From assembly GCA_022508895.1 (NCBI GenBank), contig JAFLUH010000002.1:1-64000 (forward strand): a stretch of 64,000 bases of DNA. Direction: 5' to 3'. Under the pieces are notes generated by a model, which saw nothing but the letters and a program-made list of their open reading frames with translations, ran no database searches and was not told the DNA's origin. This stretch comes from Oscillospiraceae bacterium (GTDB lineage Bacteria > Bacillota > Clostridia > Oscillospirales > Ruminococcaceae). Below are positions 9,372-18,431 of this stretch, one piece after another (positions within the stretch are counted from its first letter, which is position 1; each line of letters begins with the position of its first letter). The translations under genes and the position numbers were made by a program.

Positions 9372-10106
9372 ATGATGAGAGATATAAGAGTTTGTGTTAT
9401 TACAGATAACGAATTCTTATTTCATGGATTTAAGAAAATTATTCAGAAATATAGCGGTATTTACGAATTTGAATTCTACTATTCGTATTTCAATACAGGA
9501 ATTATGCCTGAATGTTTTGCGAAAGAAGAATATCGTCCTATTTGCCTGAAAAATGAAAATGAACAATTTTTCAGCAAATTTGATCTTTTTTTGTCAATAC
9601 ATTGTAAGCAGTTATTCCCAAAAGAGCTGGTAATGAAACATAGATGTATTAATATACATCCCGGTTTTAATCCTTATAATCGAGGGTGGTTTCCACAGGT
9701 GTTTAGTATTATTGATAAACAACCGGTCGGAGTTACTATTCATGAAATGGACGCAGAGTTAGATCACGGACCTATCATAATTCAGCAAGAGATACCCATT
9801 TATGAACACGAAACATCTTTTGACGTTTATCAAAAAATTCAGGAATTAGAGTTGAAATTGCTCGCTGATAATTTGGAGGTACTGATCTTAGGTGATTACA
9901 AAACATGGCTTCCCGATTTTGAGGGAAATATAAATAATGAGGCAGATTTCCGTTCGCTGTGCGAGCTGGATATGGATCGTGTGGGAACATTCAGAGAGTT
10001 TTTAGATATTTTGCGTGCAACTACTTTTGCACCTTATGATAATGCATATTTTTTAGATAAAGATAATAATAAAATTTTTGTATCCGTCAATCTAAAAAAG
10101 AGTTGA
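9372..10106 (+). CDS. sugar N-formyltransferase (VioF/Fmt-like)
   Basis: 244-aa enzyme of the N10-formyltetrahydrofolate-dependent formyltransferase fold. The catalytic Asn-His-Asp set is visible in CINIHPGFNPYNRG and ELDHGPIIIQQEI. It is shorter than methionyl-tRNA formyltransferase and lacks its tRNA-binding C-terminal domain. With a DegT aminotransferase, RmlA and RmlB directly downstream, it most likely N-formylates a dTDP-4-amino-4,6-dideoxyhexose (the VioF role), although the 3-amino isomer (FdtF/QdtF role) cannot be excluded. The gene is strikingly AT-rich compared with both neighbours, which suggests separate acquisition. Two adjacent ATGs (9372, 9375) follow an AAGGAG site. The second has the better 7-bp spacing and the product would differ by one residue. 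Confidence 0.82.
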   Translation: MMRDIRVCVITDNEFLFHGFKKIIQKYSGIYEFEFYYSYFNTGIMPECFAKEEYRPICLKNENEQFFSKFDLFLSIHCKQLFPKELVMKHRCINIHPGFNPYNRGWFPQVFSIIDKQPVGVTIHEMDAELDHGPIIIQQEIPIYEHETSFDVYQKIQELELKLLADNLEVLILGDYKTWLPDFEGNINNEADFRSLCELDMDRVGTFREFLDILRATTFAPYDNAYFLDKDNNKIFVSVNLKKS

Positions 10107-10138
10107 TAAAAGGAAATCGCACAGTAAATCGTGGTGAG

Positions 10139-10234
10139 ATGAAAAATATTATCAAAAAAAGAGACAGGGTTTTCGCTTTTTTAGATCATATTGTGCAAGA
10201 TAATATAAATTTTTACAGAAAAGAGAGCCTATGA
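10139..10234 (+). CDS. possible small ORF coupling formyltransferase and aminotransferase genes
   Basis: A 31-codon frame (begins MKNIIKKRDRVFAF, ends RKESL) fills the gap between the two sugar genes, and its TGA overlaps the next ATG as ATGA. The frame stays open upstream to a TTG at 10103 that overlaps the previous stop as TTGA, which would give 43 residues. The peptide is basic and not hydrophobic. It could be a translational coupling leader or the remnant of a lost gene. There is no good ribosome binding site for ATG 10139, so it may not be translated on its own. Confidence 0.3.
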   Translation: MKNIIKKRDRVFAFLDHIVQDNINFYRKESL

Positions 10235-11346
10235 AAGAGGATATTTTTGTCACAAGACCTTCAATGCCGCCATTAGAAGAATACGTTGAGGAGATTAAAG
10301 AAATCTGGGAGAGTCATTGGCTCACCAACATGGGTTCAAAGTACAAGCAATTTCAGGCAGAACTTGAAAAAATGCTTGATGTACCTCATATCGTATTTTA
10401 TTGCAACGGTCATCTTGCACTGGAAAATATCATAGAGGCGATGGACTTTCCCAAAGGCGGTGAGGTGATCACTACTCCTTTCACCTTTGCATCGACAACT
10501 CACGCAATCGTCAGATGCGGATTAAAACCTGTTTTTTGCGACATTAATGATAGCGACTACACTATTGATGCCAAAAAAATTGAAGCCTTAATAACCAACA
10601 AGACCGTAGCGATTATCCCTGTTCATGTGTACGGGAATATGTGTGACGTTGAAGCTATCAAAGCCGTTGCAGACAAGCATGATCTAAAAGTTATCTATGA
10701 TGCGGCACACGCTTTTTCTGTCAAGTATAAAGGTCGAAGCTCCGCTTGTTTCGGTGATGCATCAATGTTCAGCTTTCATGCAACAAAGGTTTTTAATACC
10801 ATTGAGGGCGGTGCAGTCTCCTTTCATGATGATGAGCTGGTTCAGAAGCTGAATGAGCTTAAAAACTTCGGAATTCATGGATCGGAGGAAGTACCTTACA
10901 TAGGCGGAAACGCTAGAATAAATGAGTTCTGTGCAGCTATGGGAATCTGTAATCTTCGTCATGTTGATGAAGAGATTTCAAAGCGAAAGACGGTCGTAGA
11001 GCGCTATAGAAGTCATTTGAAGAATGTTGCCGGCATCAAACTCAGCCCTGTCCAGGCTGATGTTGAGCCCAATTATGCATATTTTCCGGTATTATTCGAT
11101 GAAGCCGTATTTGGTTCAAACAGAGATGAGGTCTTCACAAAGCTTGCAGAAAACGGAATATACGCAAGAAAATATTTCTATCCGCTAACAAATACATTTG
11201 ATTGCTACAAAGGAATGTTTACCACTGACAATACACATATTGCACTTGAAATCAGTATGAAAGTGCTGACGCTCCCGCTTTATGCAGATTTAAGCATGGA
11301 TGACGTCGACAGAATTTGTGAAATAATTCTACTTTGTAAAAAATGA
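10231..11346 (+). CDS. DegT/DnrJ/EryC1-type dTDP-sugar aminotransferase (VioA-like)
   Basis: 371-aa PLP enzyme that transaminates a keto-deoxysugar nucleotide using glutamate. Seen: [13 protein letters not shown] at the start of the cofactor domain, the IYDAAHAF aspartate that contacts the pyridine nitrogen, and the PLP lysine in [13 protein letters not shown], a form typical of the VioA/FdtB/QdtB branch. Length is normal for the family. The substrate would be dTDP-4-keto-6-deoxyglucose from RmlB (or a 3-keto isomer, for which no isomerase is seen), and the product would feed the adjacent formyltransferase. No 3,4-ketoisomerase gene is present, which favours amination at C4. Start ATG 10231 overlaps the TGA of a tiny upstream frame. 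Base composition is more AT-rich than rmlA/rmlB. Confidence 0.85.
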   Translation: MKEDIFVTRPSMPPLEEYVEEIKEIWESHWLTNMGSKYKQFQAELEKMLDVPHIVFYCNGHLALENIIEAMDFPKGGEVITTPFTFASTTHAIVRCGLKPVFCDINDSDYTIDAKKIEALITNKTVAIIPVHVYGNMCDVEAIKAVADKHDLKVIYDAAHAFSVKYKGRSSACFGDASMFSFHATKVFNTIEGGAVSFHDDELVQKLNELKNFGIHGSEEVPYIGGNARINEFCAAMGICNLRHVDEEISKRKTVVERYRSHLKNVAGIKLSPVQADVEPNYAYFPVLFDEAVFGSNRDEVFTKLAENGIYARKYFYPLTNTFDCYKGMFTTDNTHIALEISMKVLTLPLYADLSMDDVDRICEIILLCKK

Positions 11347-11359
11347 GGAAGGCAAGAAA

Positions 11360-12241
11360 ATGAAAGGCATGATCCTCGCCGGCGGCAAAGGCACCCGTCT
11401 CTACCCCAGCACCATCGCAGTCAGCAAGCAGCTGCTGCCCATATACGACAAGCCCCTCATATACTACCCGCTGTCCGTTCTTATGCTGGCAAGCATTCAG
11501 GACATTCTGATAATCTCCACGCCTCAGCACGTCGAGAGCTACCGGGAACTGCTACGCGACGGCTCCCAGCTCGGTATACATATCGAGTACAAGGTGCAGG
11601 GAACGCCCCGTGGACTTGCCGACGCATTTATTATAGGCGAGGAGTTTATCGGAAACGACAGCGTATGCTTAGTCCTCGGCGACAACGTGTTTTACGGGCA
11701 GTATTTTACGAACCTGCTGAACAACGCAAAGCAGCAGGCAGAAGCCTCAGGCGCAGCCATCTTCGGTTATCCCGTAAAAAATCCCAGTGAATTCGGCGTG
11801 GTAGAGTTTGATGAAAACAATCATGTTATTTCCCTTGAAGAAAAGCCGAAGCACCCCAAATCCACCTTTGCCGTTCCCGGACTGTATTTTTATGACAACA
11901 GCGTGGTGGAGATCGCAAAAAACGTCACGCCCTCCGCCCGTGGAGAGATAGAGATAACCTCGGTCAACAACACCTATCTTGAACAGGGAAAGCTGCGTGT
12001 AACGCTTATGGGCAGAGGAATGGCGTGGCTTGATACCGGCTCACCCAAGGGAATGCACAAGGCGGGAGATTTCGTAAAAACGGTGCAGGAAATGCAGGGT
12101 TTTTACATTTCCTGTATCGAGGAGATAGCATGGCGGCGCGGATTTATCACCTTGGAGCAGCTTCACTCTCTGGGTGAGCAAATGAAAATGACCGATTACG
12201 GAAAGTACATTTTATCGCTGAGGCAGGAGGACGGGCTGTGA
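11360..12241 (+). CDS. rmlA: glucose-1-phosphate thymidylyltransferase RmlA
   Basis: 293-aa nucleotidyltransferase that makes dTDP-glucose from dTTP and glucose-1-phosphate, the first step of dTDP-deoxysugar synthesis. The signature [16 protein letters not shown] opens the protein and [16 protein letters not shown] follows, as in all RmlA proteins. The length is standard. It overlaps rmlB by 4 nt (GTGA), which implies translational coupling. No RmlC or RmlD is present in the window, so the pathway here appears directed to the amino/formamido sugar rather than to dTDP-rhamnose, unless those genes lie elsewhere. Confidence 0.97.
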   Translation: MKGMILAGGKGTRLYPSTIAVSKQLLPIYDKPLIYYPLSVLMLASIQDILIISTPQHVESYRELLRDGSQLGIHIEYKVQGTPRGLADAFIIGEEFIGNDSVCLVLGDNVFYGQYFTNLLNNAKQQAEASGAAIFGYPVKNPSEFGVVEFDENNHVISLEEKPKHPKSTFAVPGLYFYDNSVVEIAKNVTPSARGEIEITSVNNTYLEQGKLRVTLMGRGMAWLDTGSPKGMHKAGDFVKTVQEMQGFYISCIEEIAWRRGFITLEQLHSLGEQMKMTDYGKYILSLRQEDGL

Positions 12242-13233
12242 AGATCATTGTGACCGGCGGAGCAGGATTTATCGGCTCAAACTTTATTTTTTACCTGAGA
12301 AAAAAATATCCCGATTACAGGATAGTTTGTATCGACAAGCTGACATACGCAGGTAACCTGCATACGCTTAAAGGTATATTGAACAGCGAAAATTTCAGGT
12401 TTGTCAAGGCGGATATATGCGACCGCAAAGCTGTTGATCCTTTGTTTGCGGAGGAACGCCCCGATATTGTGGTAAATTTTGCCGCAGAATCCCATGTTGA
12501 CCGCTCTATCGAGAATCCTGAGATATTTCTTCAGACAAATATAATCGGCACTGCCGTTCTTATGGACGCCTGCCGTGAGTACGGGATAAAGCGGTTCCAT
12601 CAGGTCTCCACCGACGAGGTATACGGCGACCTGCCCCTTGACCGCCCCGACCTGTTTTTCACCGAGCGGACACCCCCGCACACCAGCAGCCCATACAGCT
12701 CCTCAAAGGCGTCCGCAGACCTTCTTGCCCTTGCCTATCACAGAACCTATCAGCTTCCTGTCACCATCAGCCGCTGCTCCAACAACTACGGTCCTTACCA
12801 ATTCCCTGAAAAGCTGATACCGCTGATGATCGTCAACGCCCTTAACGACAAGCCCCTTCCCGTTTACGGTGAGGGAATAAATGTCCGTGACTGGCTTTAC
12901 GTCGAGGATCACTGCAAGGCTATCGATATGATAATCCATAACGGCAAAGACGGCGAGGTCTACAATGTGGGCGGTCACAACGAGATGAGAAACATGGACA
13001 TCGTAAAGCTGATCTGCAAAGAGCTGGGAAAACCCGAATCACTGATAGAACACGTTACCGACCGCAAGGGTCATGACATGAGATATGCCATAGACCCCGC
13101 AAAAATTCATGCCGAGCTTGGCTGGCTGCCTGACACTAAGTTTGAAAACGGCATAAAGACCACAATAAACTGGTATATTAACAACAAAAATTGGTGGGAA
13201 AGCATCTTAAACGGAGCTTACAGGAATTACTGA
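12238..13233 (+). CDS. rmlB: dTDP-glucose 4,6-dehydratase RmlB
   Basis: 331-aa extended short-chain dehydrogenase that converts dTDP-glucose to dTDP-4-keto-6-deoxyglucose. The NAD-binding [12 protein letters not shown] is at the N terminus, STDEVYGDL follows, and the catalytic YxxxK is in [30 protein letters not shown] is characteristic of RmlB. It starts with GTG at 12238, overlapping the rmlA stop. Its product is the expected substrate of the VioA-like aminotransferase just upstream. Confidence 0.97.
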   Translation: MKIIVTGGAGFIGSNFIFYLRKKYPDYRIVCIDKLTYAGNLHTLKGILNSENFRFVKADICDRKAVDPLFAEERPDIVVNFAAESHVDRSIENPEIFLQTNIIGTAVLMDACREYGIKRFHQVSTDEVYGDLPLDRPDLFFTERTPPHTSSPYSSSKASADLLALAYHRTYQLPVTISRCSNNYGPYQFPEKLIPLMIVNALNDKPLPVYGEGINVRDWLYVEDHCKAIDMIIHNGKDGEVYNVGGHNEMRNMDIVKLICKELGKPESLIEHVTDRKGHDMRYAIDPAKIHAELGWLPDTKFENGIKTTINWYINNKNWWESILNGAYRNY

Positions 13234-13348
13234 GGAATGAACGGATTTTGAATTTACATAGTTGTTCGGAGGAACCTGCGGACAAAAAATGACCTTTGGG
13301 GTAAGACCGTATGTCTTTTGATCGCACCTGAATCCTACCGCTCGCAAG

Positions 13349-13354
13349 TATAAT
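13349..13354 (+). promoter_or_regulatory. possible -10 element before the phosphonate genes
   Basis: A TATAAT hexamer sits 27 bp before ATG 13381 in a 147-bp intergenic gap, but no -35 at proper spacing is visible (TTGATC at 13318 is 25 bp away). AAGGAG at 13370 is the ribosome binding site. An internal promoter for the phosphonate block is possible but weakly supported. Confidence 0.35.
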
Positions 13355-13380
13355 TTAATTTTATATATTAAGGAGCAGAC

Positions 13381-14688
13381 ATGGATAAGCAAAAAACAGT
13401 CTATATATGTTTTTCAACCGATATTGTACATAGCGGGCACCTGGCAATATTGAAAAAAGCGGCTCAGCTTGGGGAACTGATCGTCGGTGTACTTTCGGAC
13501 AGTACGGTGGCCGGCTTTAAACGTTATCCCTTGCTTCCGTTTGAGGAGAGAAAAAACCTGTTTGAAAACATAAAAGGTGTAAGCCGTGTGATTTGTCAGG
13601 ACACGCTTAGCTATCGGGGTGTGATCAAACAGCTCCGCCCCGATATCATAGTGCATGGAGACGATTGGACTCAAGGCTTCCTGCAGCCAATTCGTGCAGA
13701 GGTGGAAGCCCTTCTGAAAGAGTACGGAGGAGAGCTCGTTGAATTTCCCTATGACGAATCGCCGGAATTGCGTACTATTGAGCATCGCAGGTTTGCAGAA
13801 GCCGCTCTTCCTGACTTTCGCAGGGCCAGACTGAAAAAATTATTGGAGCTGAAAGGGTTCGTCCGCATTATTGAGGCGCACAGCGGATTGAGCGGACTGA
13901 TCGCAGAGACGGCAACGGTATATCAGGACGGCGTCGGACGCTCCTACGACGGTATGTGGCTGTCCTCCCTGTGCGACTCCACCATTAAGGGGAAGCCGGA
14001 TATAGAACTGGTGGATATGACCAGCCGTATGCAGACGATAAACGAGATCATGGACGTGACTACCAAGCCGATCATTCTGGACGGAGATACCGGCGGACTG
14101 AGCGAGCATTTTGTGCATCATGTAAGGACGCTTGAGCGGATAGGCGTATCCGCCGTCATTATCGAGGACAAGATCGGGCTGAAAAAGAATTCTTTGTTTG
14201 GTACGGAAGTGGAGCAGCGTCAGGATTCCATTGAAAATTTCTGCTCTAAAATACAGGCTGGAAAGTATGCAAAGCGCACGAAGGATTTCATGATAATTGC
14301 CCGGATAGAGAGCCTGATACTGGAGCAAGGAATGGAGGACGCTCTGAAGCGGGGCTTTGCTTATGTTCAGGCAGGAGCGGGCGGCATCATGATCCACAGT
14401 CGCCGCAGTGAGCCGGACGAAATTTTTGAGTTTGTGCGCCGTTTTCGGGAGAAAGATAAGGTCACGCCTGTTGTTGTAGTACCTACCTCATTTAATACCG
14501 TGACGGAGGAAGAGTTTCAAAAGCGGGGCGTGAACATCGTTATTTATGCCAATCAATTGATCCGCAGTGCGTTCCCTGCTATGATGGGTACTGCAAAGTG
14601 CATTCTGGAGCACCACAGAGCCAAGGAGGCGGACGAGCGGTGTCTGTCGATAAATGATATTCTTAACCTTATTCCGGAGAAAGGGTGA
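13381..14688 (+). CDS. pepM: cytidylyltransferase-phosphoenolpyruvate mutase fusion (PntC-PepM type)
   Basis: 435-aa bifunctional enzyme. Residues 1-135 are a nucleotidyltransferase with the H17-x-x-H20 motif (VHSGHL) and the HGDDW segment. They would activate a phosphonate as its CMP derivative. Residues about 145-435 are phosphoenolpyruvate mutase, which makes the C-P bond by rearranging PEP to phosphonopyruvate. The diagnostic EDK-x5-NS loop is intact (IEDKIGLKKNS, about 262-270), with GDTGG upstream. PEP mutase fused to such a cytidylyltransferase is a known architecture for nucleotidyl activation of phosphonates headed to glycans or lipids. It starts the phosphonate block and lies six bases before the aldolase gene. 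This is the strongest single marker that the polymer carries a C-P bond. Confidence 0.95.
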   Translation: MDKQKTVYICFSTDIVHSGHLAILKKAAQLGELIVGVLSDSTVAGFKRYPLLPFEERKNLFENIKGVSRVICQDTLSYRGVIKQLRPDIIVHGDDWTQGFLQPIRAEVEALLKEYGGELVEFPYDESPELRTIEHRRFAEAALPDFRRARLKKLLELKGFVRIIEAHSGLSGLIAETATVYQDGVGRSYDGMWLSSLCDSTIKGKPDIELVDMTSRMQTINEIMDVTTKPIILDGDTGGLSEHFVHHVRTLERIGVSAVIIEDKIGLKKNSLFGTEVEQRQDSIENFCSKIQAGKYAKRTKDFMIIARIESLILEQGMEDALKRGFAYVQAGAGGIMIHSRRSEPDEIFEFVRRFREKDKVTPVVVVPTSFNTVTEEEFQKRGVNIVIYANQLIRSAFPAMMGTAKCILEHHRAKEADERCLSINDILNLIPEKG

Positions 14689-14694
14689 TCGCAC

Positions 14695-15711
14695 ATGGGA
14701 AGAATAAGCCTGCTTGATTGTACTTTACGGGATGGCGGCTATGTCAATAACTGGAGATTTGGTTCACAAAAAATAAACGATATCATTCGGGGGCTTGCGA
14801 GATCCGGGATCGATATTATTGAAATAGGCTTTCTGCGTGATGAGCAATATGATCCTGACAGAGCCGTTTTTGCCCGCTGTGAAGAAATAAAGTCTGTTAT
14901 TGGCGACACAAAAGACGTTAAATTTGCTGCGATGATCGAGGCGAAGGAAGATGTATCAAAACATTTTCCTCTTGAAAAGGCGGCGCTGCTGAAGGACGCC
15001 GGGCTCAGTTTTATCCGCATCATGGCATGGGAATGGAAGCTCGAGGAGCATCTGGAGTATTGCAAAAGAGTAAAGGAGCTGGGTATCGAGATATCCATTC
15101 AACCCACATCGGTGGTGGATTACACAGATGAACGATTCATGCAATTGTTGGATATGGCAAATGAAATAAAGCCTTTTTCCCTGTATATTGTGGACACCTG
15201 GGGCACGGAAATGCCCGGAAAGATCCGACATCTTGCCGAAATGGCAAACAAGACTCTGGATCCCGATATTGCGTTGGGTTATCACGGTCACAACAACAAA
15301 ATGCAGGGAATGGCCTGTCTGGAAGCTATTTTGGGAATGGATATGTCAAGGCAGGTCCTGTGTGATGTGAGCCTTGGAGGGATCGGGAAAGGTCCGGGCA
15401 ATCTGCAAACGGAGGTTATTGCGGATCTGCTGAATGAAGAAGAAGGCGGCGGATATGATGTGGATAAGCTTTGTGATTTATATTCAAAGAATGTGAGCGA
15501 TTTTTTCTACGAAAACCCATGGGGCTACTCACTATATCATTTTATCGGCAGCAGGAATTTGGTGACGCAGAATTATGCCACCTACTTCCGTCAGATGCGC
15601 TACGGTGAAGACGTATTTTACAAATTCGTTCAAAGCCTGAAAGGTCGGGAAAAGGTCGTCTTCAACAGAGAATTTACCGAAAATCGCCTTAAGGAGTTGG
15701 GACTGAAATGA
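14695..15711 (+). CDS. DRE-TIM metallolyase, HMGL/4-hydroxy-2-oxoacid aldolase-like
   Basis: 338-aa TIM-barrel enzyme of the HMG-CoA-lyase-like superfamily. The opening LLDCTLRDGGYVNNW gives the catalytic Arg-Asp pair, and GYHGHNN supplies the two metal-binding histidines, so a divalent-metal active site is intact. It resembles the catalytic half of 4-hydroxy-2-oxovalerate aldolase (DmpG) and lacks that family's C-terminal communication domain. Such enzymes join or split an alpha-keto acid enolate and an aldehyde. The gene overlaps the following TPP enzyme by 4 nt (ATGA), so the two products are probably made together. The substrate is unknown. A phosphonate aldehyde or a keto-sugar precursor would fit the neighbourhood. 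Confidence 0.8.
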   Translation: MGRISLLDCTLRDGGYVNNWRFGSQKINDIIRGLARSGIDIIEIGFLRDEQYDPDRAVFARCEEIKSVIGDTKDVKFAAMIEAKEDVSKHFPLEKAALLKDAGLSFIRIMAWEWKLEEHLEYCKRVKELGIEISIQPTSVVDYTDERFMQLLDMANEIKPFSLYIVDTWGTEMPGKIRHLAEMANKTLDPDIALGYHGHNNKMQGMACLEAILGMDMSRQVLCDVSLGGIGKGPGNLQTEVIADLLNEEEGGGYDVDKLCDLYSKNVSDFFYENPWGYSLYHFIGSRNLVTQNYATYFRQMRYGEDVFYKFVQSLKGREKVVFNREFTENRLKELGLK

Positions 15712-17306
15712 AGGTTTCAGATTATATCGTCGGCGTTCTGGAAAAGGAAAACGTAACGGACATTTTTGGCGTTCCGGGCGTAGGATGCGGCCATTTTACC
15801 GATTCTCTGATAAGAAGCAGTATCCGTAATCATTTGACATACCATGAGCAGGGTGCTGCGTTCGCTGCCTGTGCATACGGTCAGGCTTCCGGAAACATAG
15901 GTGTCGCTTATGCAACGGCAGGACCCGGAGCGACAAATCTTCTTACAGGTGTTGCCAATGCTTATGTTGACTCTGTTCCGACGCTCTATATTGTCGGAGA
16001 CAAGGATCTGGACACGCTCAAGGGCGACCTGAAAATTCGGCAAAAAGCGTCCCAAGAGGTAGACATAGTGGAAATGGCACGTCCCGTGACAAAATGGAGC
16101 TATCAGATCACAGATGTCAGAGACGTGCAGTGTGCACTGGAAAAGGCATTTTATATCGCCCGAAGCGGCAGACCCGGTCCGGTGCTGCTGGATATTCCCA
16201 GCAGTATCCAAAGAATGGAATACTGCGAGGGACAGAGATTTGCTCCTGACGGCAGGAAAGAGTTTGACGTACATAGTCTGACAGATATCATAAACAGTTG
16301 TTCACGTCCGCTTTTCCTTGTCGGCGGAGGCGTCAGGCAGGCAGGTATGATGGGTCAGCTCAAGGCTGTCTCATCAAAAGCCAACATTCCCATTGTCGCT
16401 ACCGTAGTGTGCGACGACGAATTTTTTGATTTTGAAAACTATATCGGCTTTTTCGGAGTAGACGGCGATGTATGCGCCAATCAGGCTATCAGGGACTGCG
16501 ATGCTTTGATCTGTCTCGGCACACGGCTGAATATCAAGGAGGTCGGAACGGAACGCACCCGATTTGCACAGCAGGCACGGATAATAAGGATAGATATAGA
16601 TCAGGCGGAATTGGACTACAGGCTCGGCAATGAAGAGGTGATCCATGCAGACCTGAAGGACGTTATTCCTGCGCTGCTGGCGGAGGCTTCCGCACTCAAG
16701 GAAAAAGAGGTCTGGGTCAAGCGGGACATAAAAAGAAACGAAAAAGCAGCGTCTTCAAACGGAGCAGCCCTTGAACTGACGTGCGCTCTGGCAGAGCAGA
16801 TCCCGGAGAACGTAGACATAACCGTAGGGATCGGAAGTCATAGAAGGTGGTTTATTTCCGGCAGGGTCGTAAAAAAAGGATGGCGGATCTTTCAGTCCGC
16901 AGGACTTGCGTCGATGGGCTTTGCCCTGCCTGCGGCGATCGGCGTACATTTCGCAGCCAAGCGCCCCGTTGTCTGTCTGGACGGCGACGGCGGACTGATG
17001 ATGAATGTTCAGGAGCTGCAGCTGCTCCATCGGGAAAATCTGCCCATCACGGTGGTAGTGTTTAACAACCGCTGTCTGGGCGAGATCATGGAATTTCAGA
17101 AAAAGATTTTCGGTGGGAACTATTTTGCGACGACGGAAGAAACGGGATATTTATCCGCCGATTTTGAAGCGCTGGCTGCGGCATTTAAGCTTGCATACAG
17201 GAGAGTAAGCAGTATTGACGAGCTGAAGCTGCTGAAGGCTGATTTCAGCGGACCAAGTCTGATAGAAGTAGTCATACCGGCTGATAACGGGGAGGCAGGT
17301 TTATGA
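15708..17306 (+). CDS. acetolactate-synthase-like thiamine-diphosphate enzyme
   Basis: 532-aa TPP-dependent enzyme with the three-domain layout of acetolactate synthase and relatives. The catalytic glutamate is in the YHEQGAAFAA segment, and the cofactor motif runs DGDGGLMMN to FNN near 425-455. It should decarboxylate a 2-keto acid and either release an aldehyde or ligate the two-carbon unit to an acceptor. It overlaps genes on both sides by 4 nt, tying it to the DRE-TIM aldolase upstream and the iron alcohol dehydrogenase downstream. It is not the phosphonopyruvate decarboxylase, which is a separate, shorter gene at 18887. A second, divergent member of this family is at 28716-30503. No small regulatory subunit gene is present, arguing against a branched-chain amino acid role. 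Confidence 0.8.
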   Translation: MKVSDYIVGVLEKENVTDIFGVPGVGCGHFTDSLIRSSIRNHLTYHEQGAAFAACAYGQASGNIGVAYATAGPGATNLLTGVANAYVDSVPTLYIVGDKDLDTLKGDLKIRQKASQEVDIVEMARPVTKWSYQITDVRDVQCALEKAFYIARSGRPGPVLLDIPSSIQRMEYCEGQRFAPDGRKEFDVHSLTDIINSCSRPLFLVGGGVRQAGMMGQLKAVSSKANIPIVATVVCDDEFFDFENYIGFFGVDGDVCANQAIRDCDALICLGTRLNIKEVGTERTRFAQQARIIRIDIDQAELDYRLGNEEVIHADLKDVIPALLAEASALKEKEVWVKRDIKRNEKAASSNGAALELTCALAEQIPENVDITVGIGSHRRWFISGRVVKKGWRIFQSAGLASMGFALPAAIGVHFAAKRPVVCLDGDGGLMMNVQELQLLHRENLPITVVVFNNRCLGEIMEFQKKIFGGNYFATTEETGYLSADFEALAAAFKLAYRRVSSIDELKLLKADFSGPSLIEVVIPADNGEAGL

Positions 17307-18406
17307 AGCTGTATAATCCGACCAAGGTATATTTTGAAAACGGATGTGTCGCAAAATACGGCAATGAGATCGTCGGCAAGCGTATATTGATACTGACAGG
17401 AAAAAATTCCTCCAAGGCAAATCACTCTCTGGACGACGTGACAGACGGCGTCGGCGCCGATGCGCAAATTGCCGTTTTTGATGAAGTGGAATCGGACCCT
17501 TCCATTGCAGCCGTTGTAAAGGCGGCAAAGCAGTATCGCAATTTCAAGGCAGATGTGTGTATCGGAGTTGGAGGCGGTTCTGCGATAGATGCGGCAAAGG
17601 CGGTCGCCGTTTTATTGGCGAATGATGAAAATGCGGATATCGAGAGACTGTTTTTTGAGGAAAGAAAGGCGCGGCACCTTCCTGTCGTGGCTGTACCTAC
17701 CACCTGCGGGACAGGATCGGAGGTCACGCCGTTCTCCGTTTTGACAGACACTGAAAAGAATACGAAGCGGACGATTTTTTCCCAGCTGTATCCGCAGCTT
17801 GCTCTGGTGGATCCCCGATATTTGAGAACGATTTCTTATAAAGACTGCGTTTCGACCTGTGCCGACGCACTTTCCCATTTGATCGAAGCTTTTTTATCGT
17901 CTCGGGCAAATGATTATAACCGTTTATACAGTACTGCGGGATTAAATTTATTCGGGGAGTTTAAAGATCATCTGTCGGAGCCGGGGAAGTTTGAAAAGGC
18001 GGGGGACACCGTTCGGGAAAAGATGATGGCCTGCGCCATGCTTGGCGGATATGCGATCGCAGCAAACGGTACAAGCATTCCGCACGGGTTAGCCAACACC
18101 ATTACACACGATCTGAAAATTTCTCACGGCAGGTCTGTGATTTTATTTATTCCCGGTTATCTGCGGAATTTTGAAAATCGGGAAGCCGTGGACCGCATTG
18201 TGAAAATGCTGGGCTTTGGCAGTGTCGATGAATTGGAGGACTATCTGCATTTTATTCTGGGCAGCGTTTCCGTTCCGGAAAAGCTGTGGCACAGTGAAAT
18301 TGAGAAAATGCTTTCCAACACCCATAAATTATCCAGCTATCCCTATGAGATGACACGGGATATTCTGGAAAAATATCCGGGCAGTCTGTTTTGCATACAG
18401 TCATAG
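17303..18406 (+). CDS. iron-containing alcohol dehydrogenase, likely phosphonoacetaldehyde reductase
   Basis: 367-aa group III metal-dependent alcohol dehydrogenase. GGGSAIDAAKA binds the nucleotide, VAVPTTCGTGSEVTPF is the family signature, and the metal ligands are visible in CADALSHLIEAF (Asp, His), PHGLANTITH and ISHGRSV. Enzymes of this family next to PEP mutase and phosphonopyruvate decarboxylase reduce phosphonoacetaldehyde to 2-hydroxyethylphosphonate. No aminoethylphosphonate transaminase is present in the window, which favours the hydroxy product. The 4-nt overlap with the upstream TPP enzyme leaves open that its real substrate is the aldehyde made by that enzyme. Confidence 0.82.
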   Translation: MKLYNPTKVYFENGCVAKYGNEIVGKRILILTGKNSSKANHSLDDVTDGVGADAQIAVFDEVESDPSIAAVVKAAKQYRNFKADVCIGVGGGSAIDAAKAVAVLLANDENADIERLFFEERKARHLPVVAVPTTCGTGSEVTPFSVLTDTEKNTKRTIFSQLYPQLALVDPRYLRTISYKDCVSTCADALSHLIEAFLSSRANDYNRLYSTAGLNLFGEFKDHLSEPGKFEKAGDTVREKMMACAMLGGYAIAANGTSIPHGLANTITHDLKISHGRSVILFIPGYLRNFENREAVDRIVKMLGFGSVDELEDYLHFILGSVSVPEKLWHSEIEKMLSNTHKLSSYPYEMTRDILEKYPGSLFCIQS

Positions 18407-18431
18407 CTACGAAAGGAAAGGAACAGGAAAA

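Noticed and set aside
15708-17306. Branched-chain amino acid biosynthesis (ilvB)
   Set aside because: There is no small subunit, no ilvC/ilvD, and the gene is embedded in and coupled to phosphonate and glycan genes; the same reasoning applies to 28716-30503.
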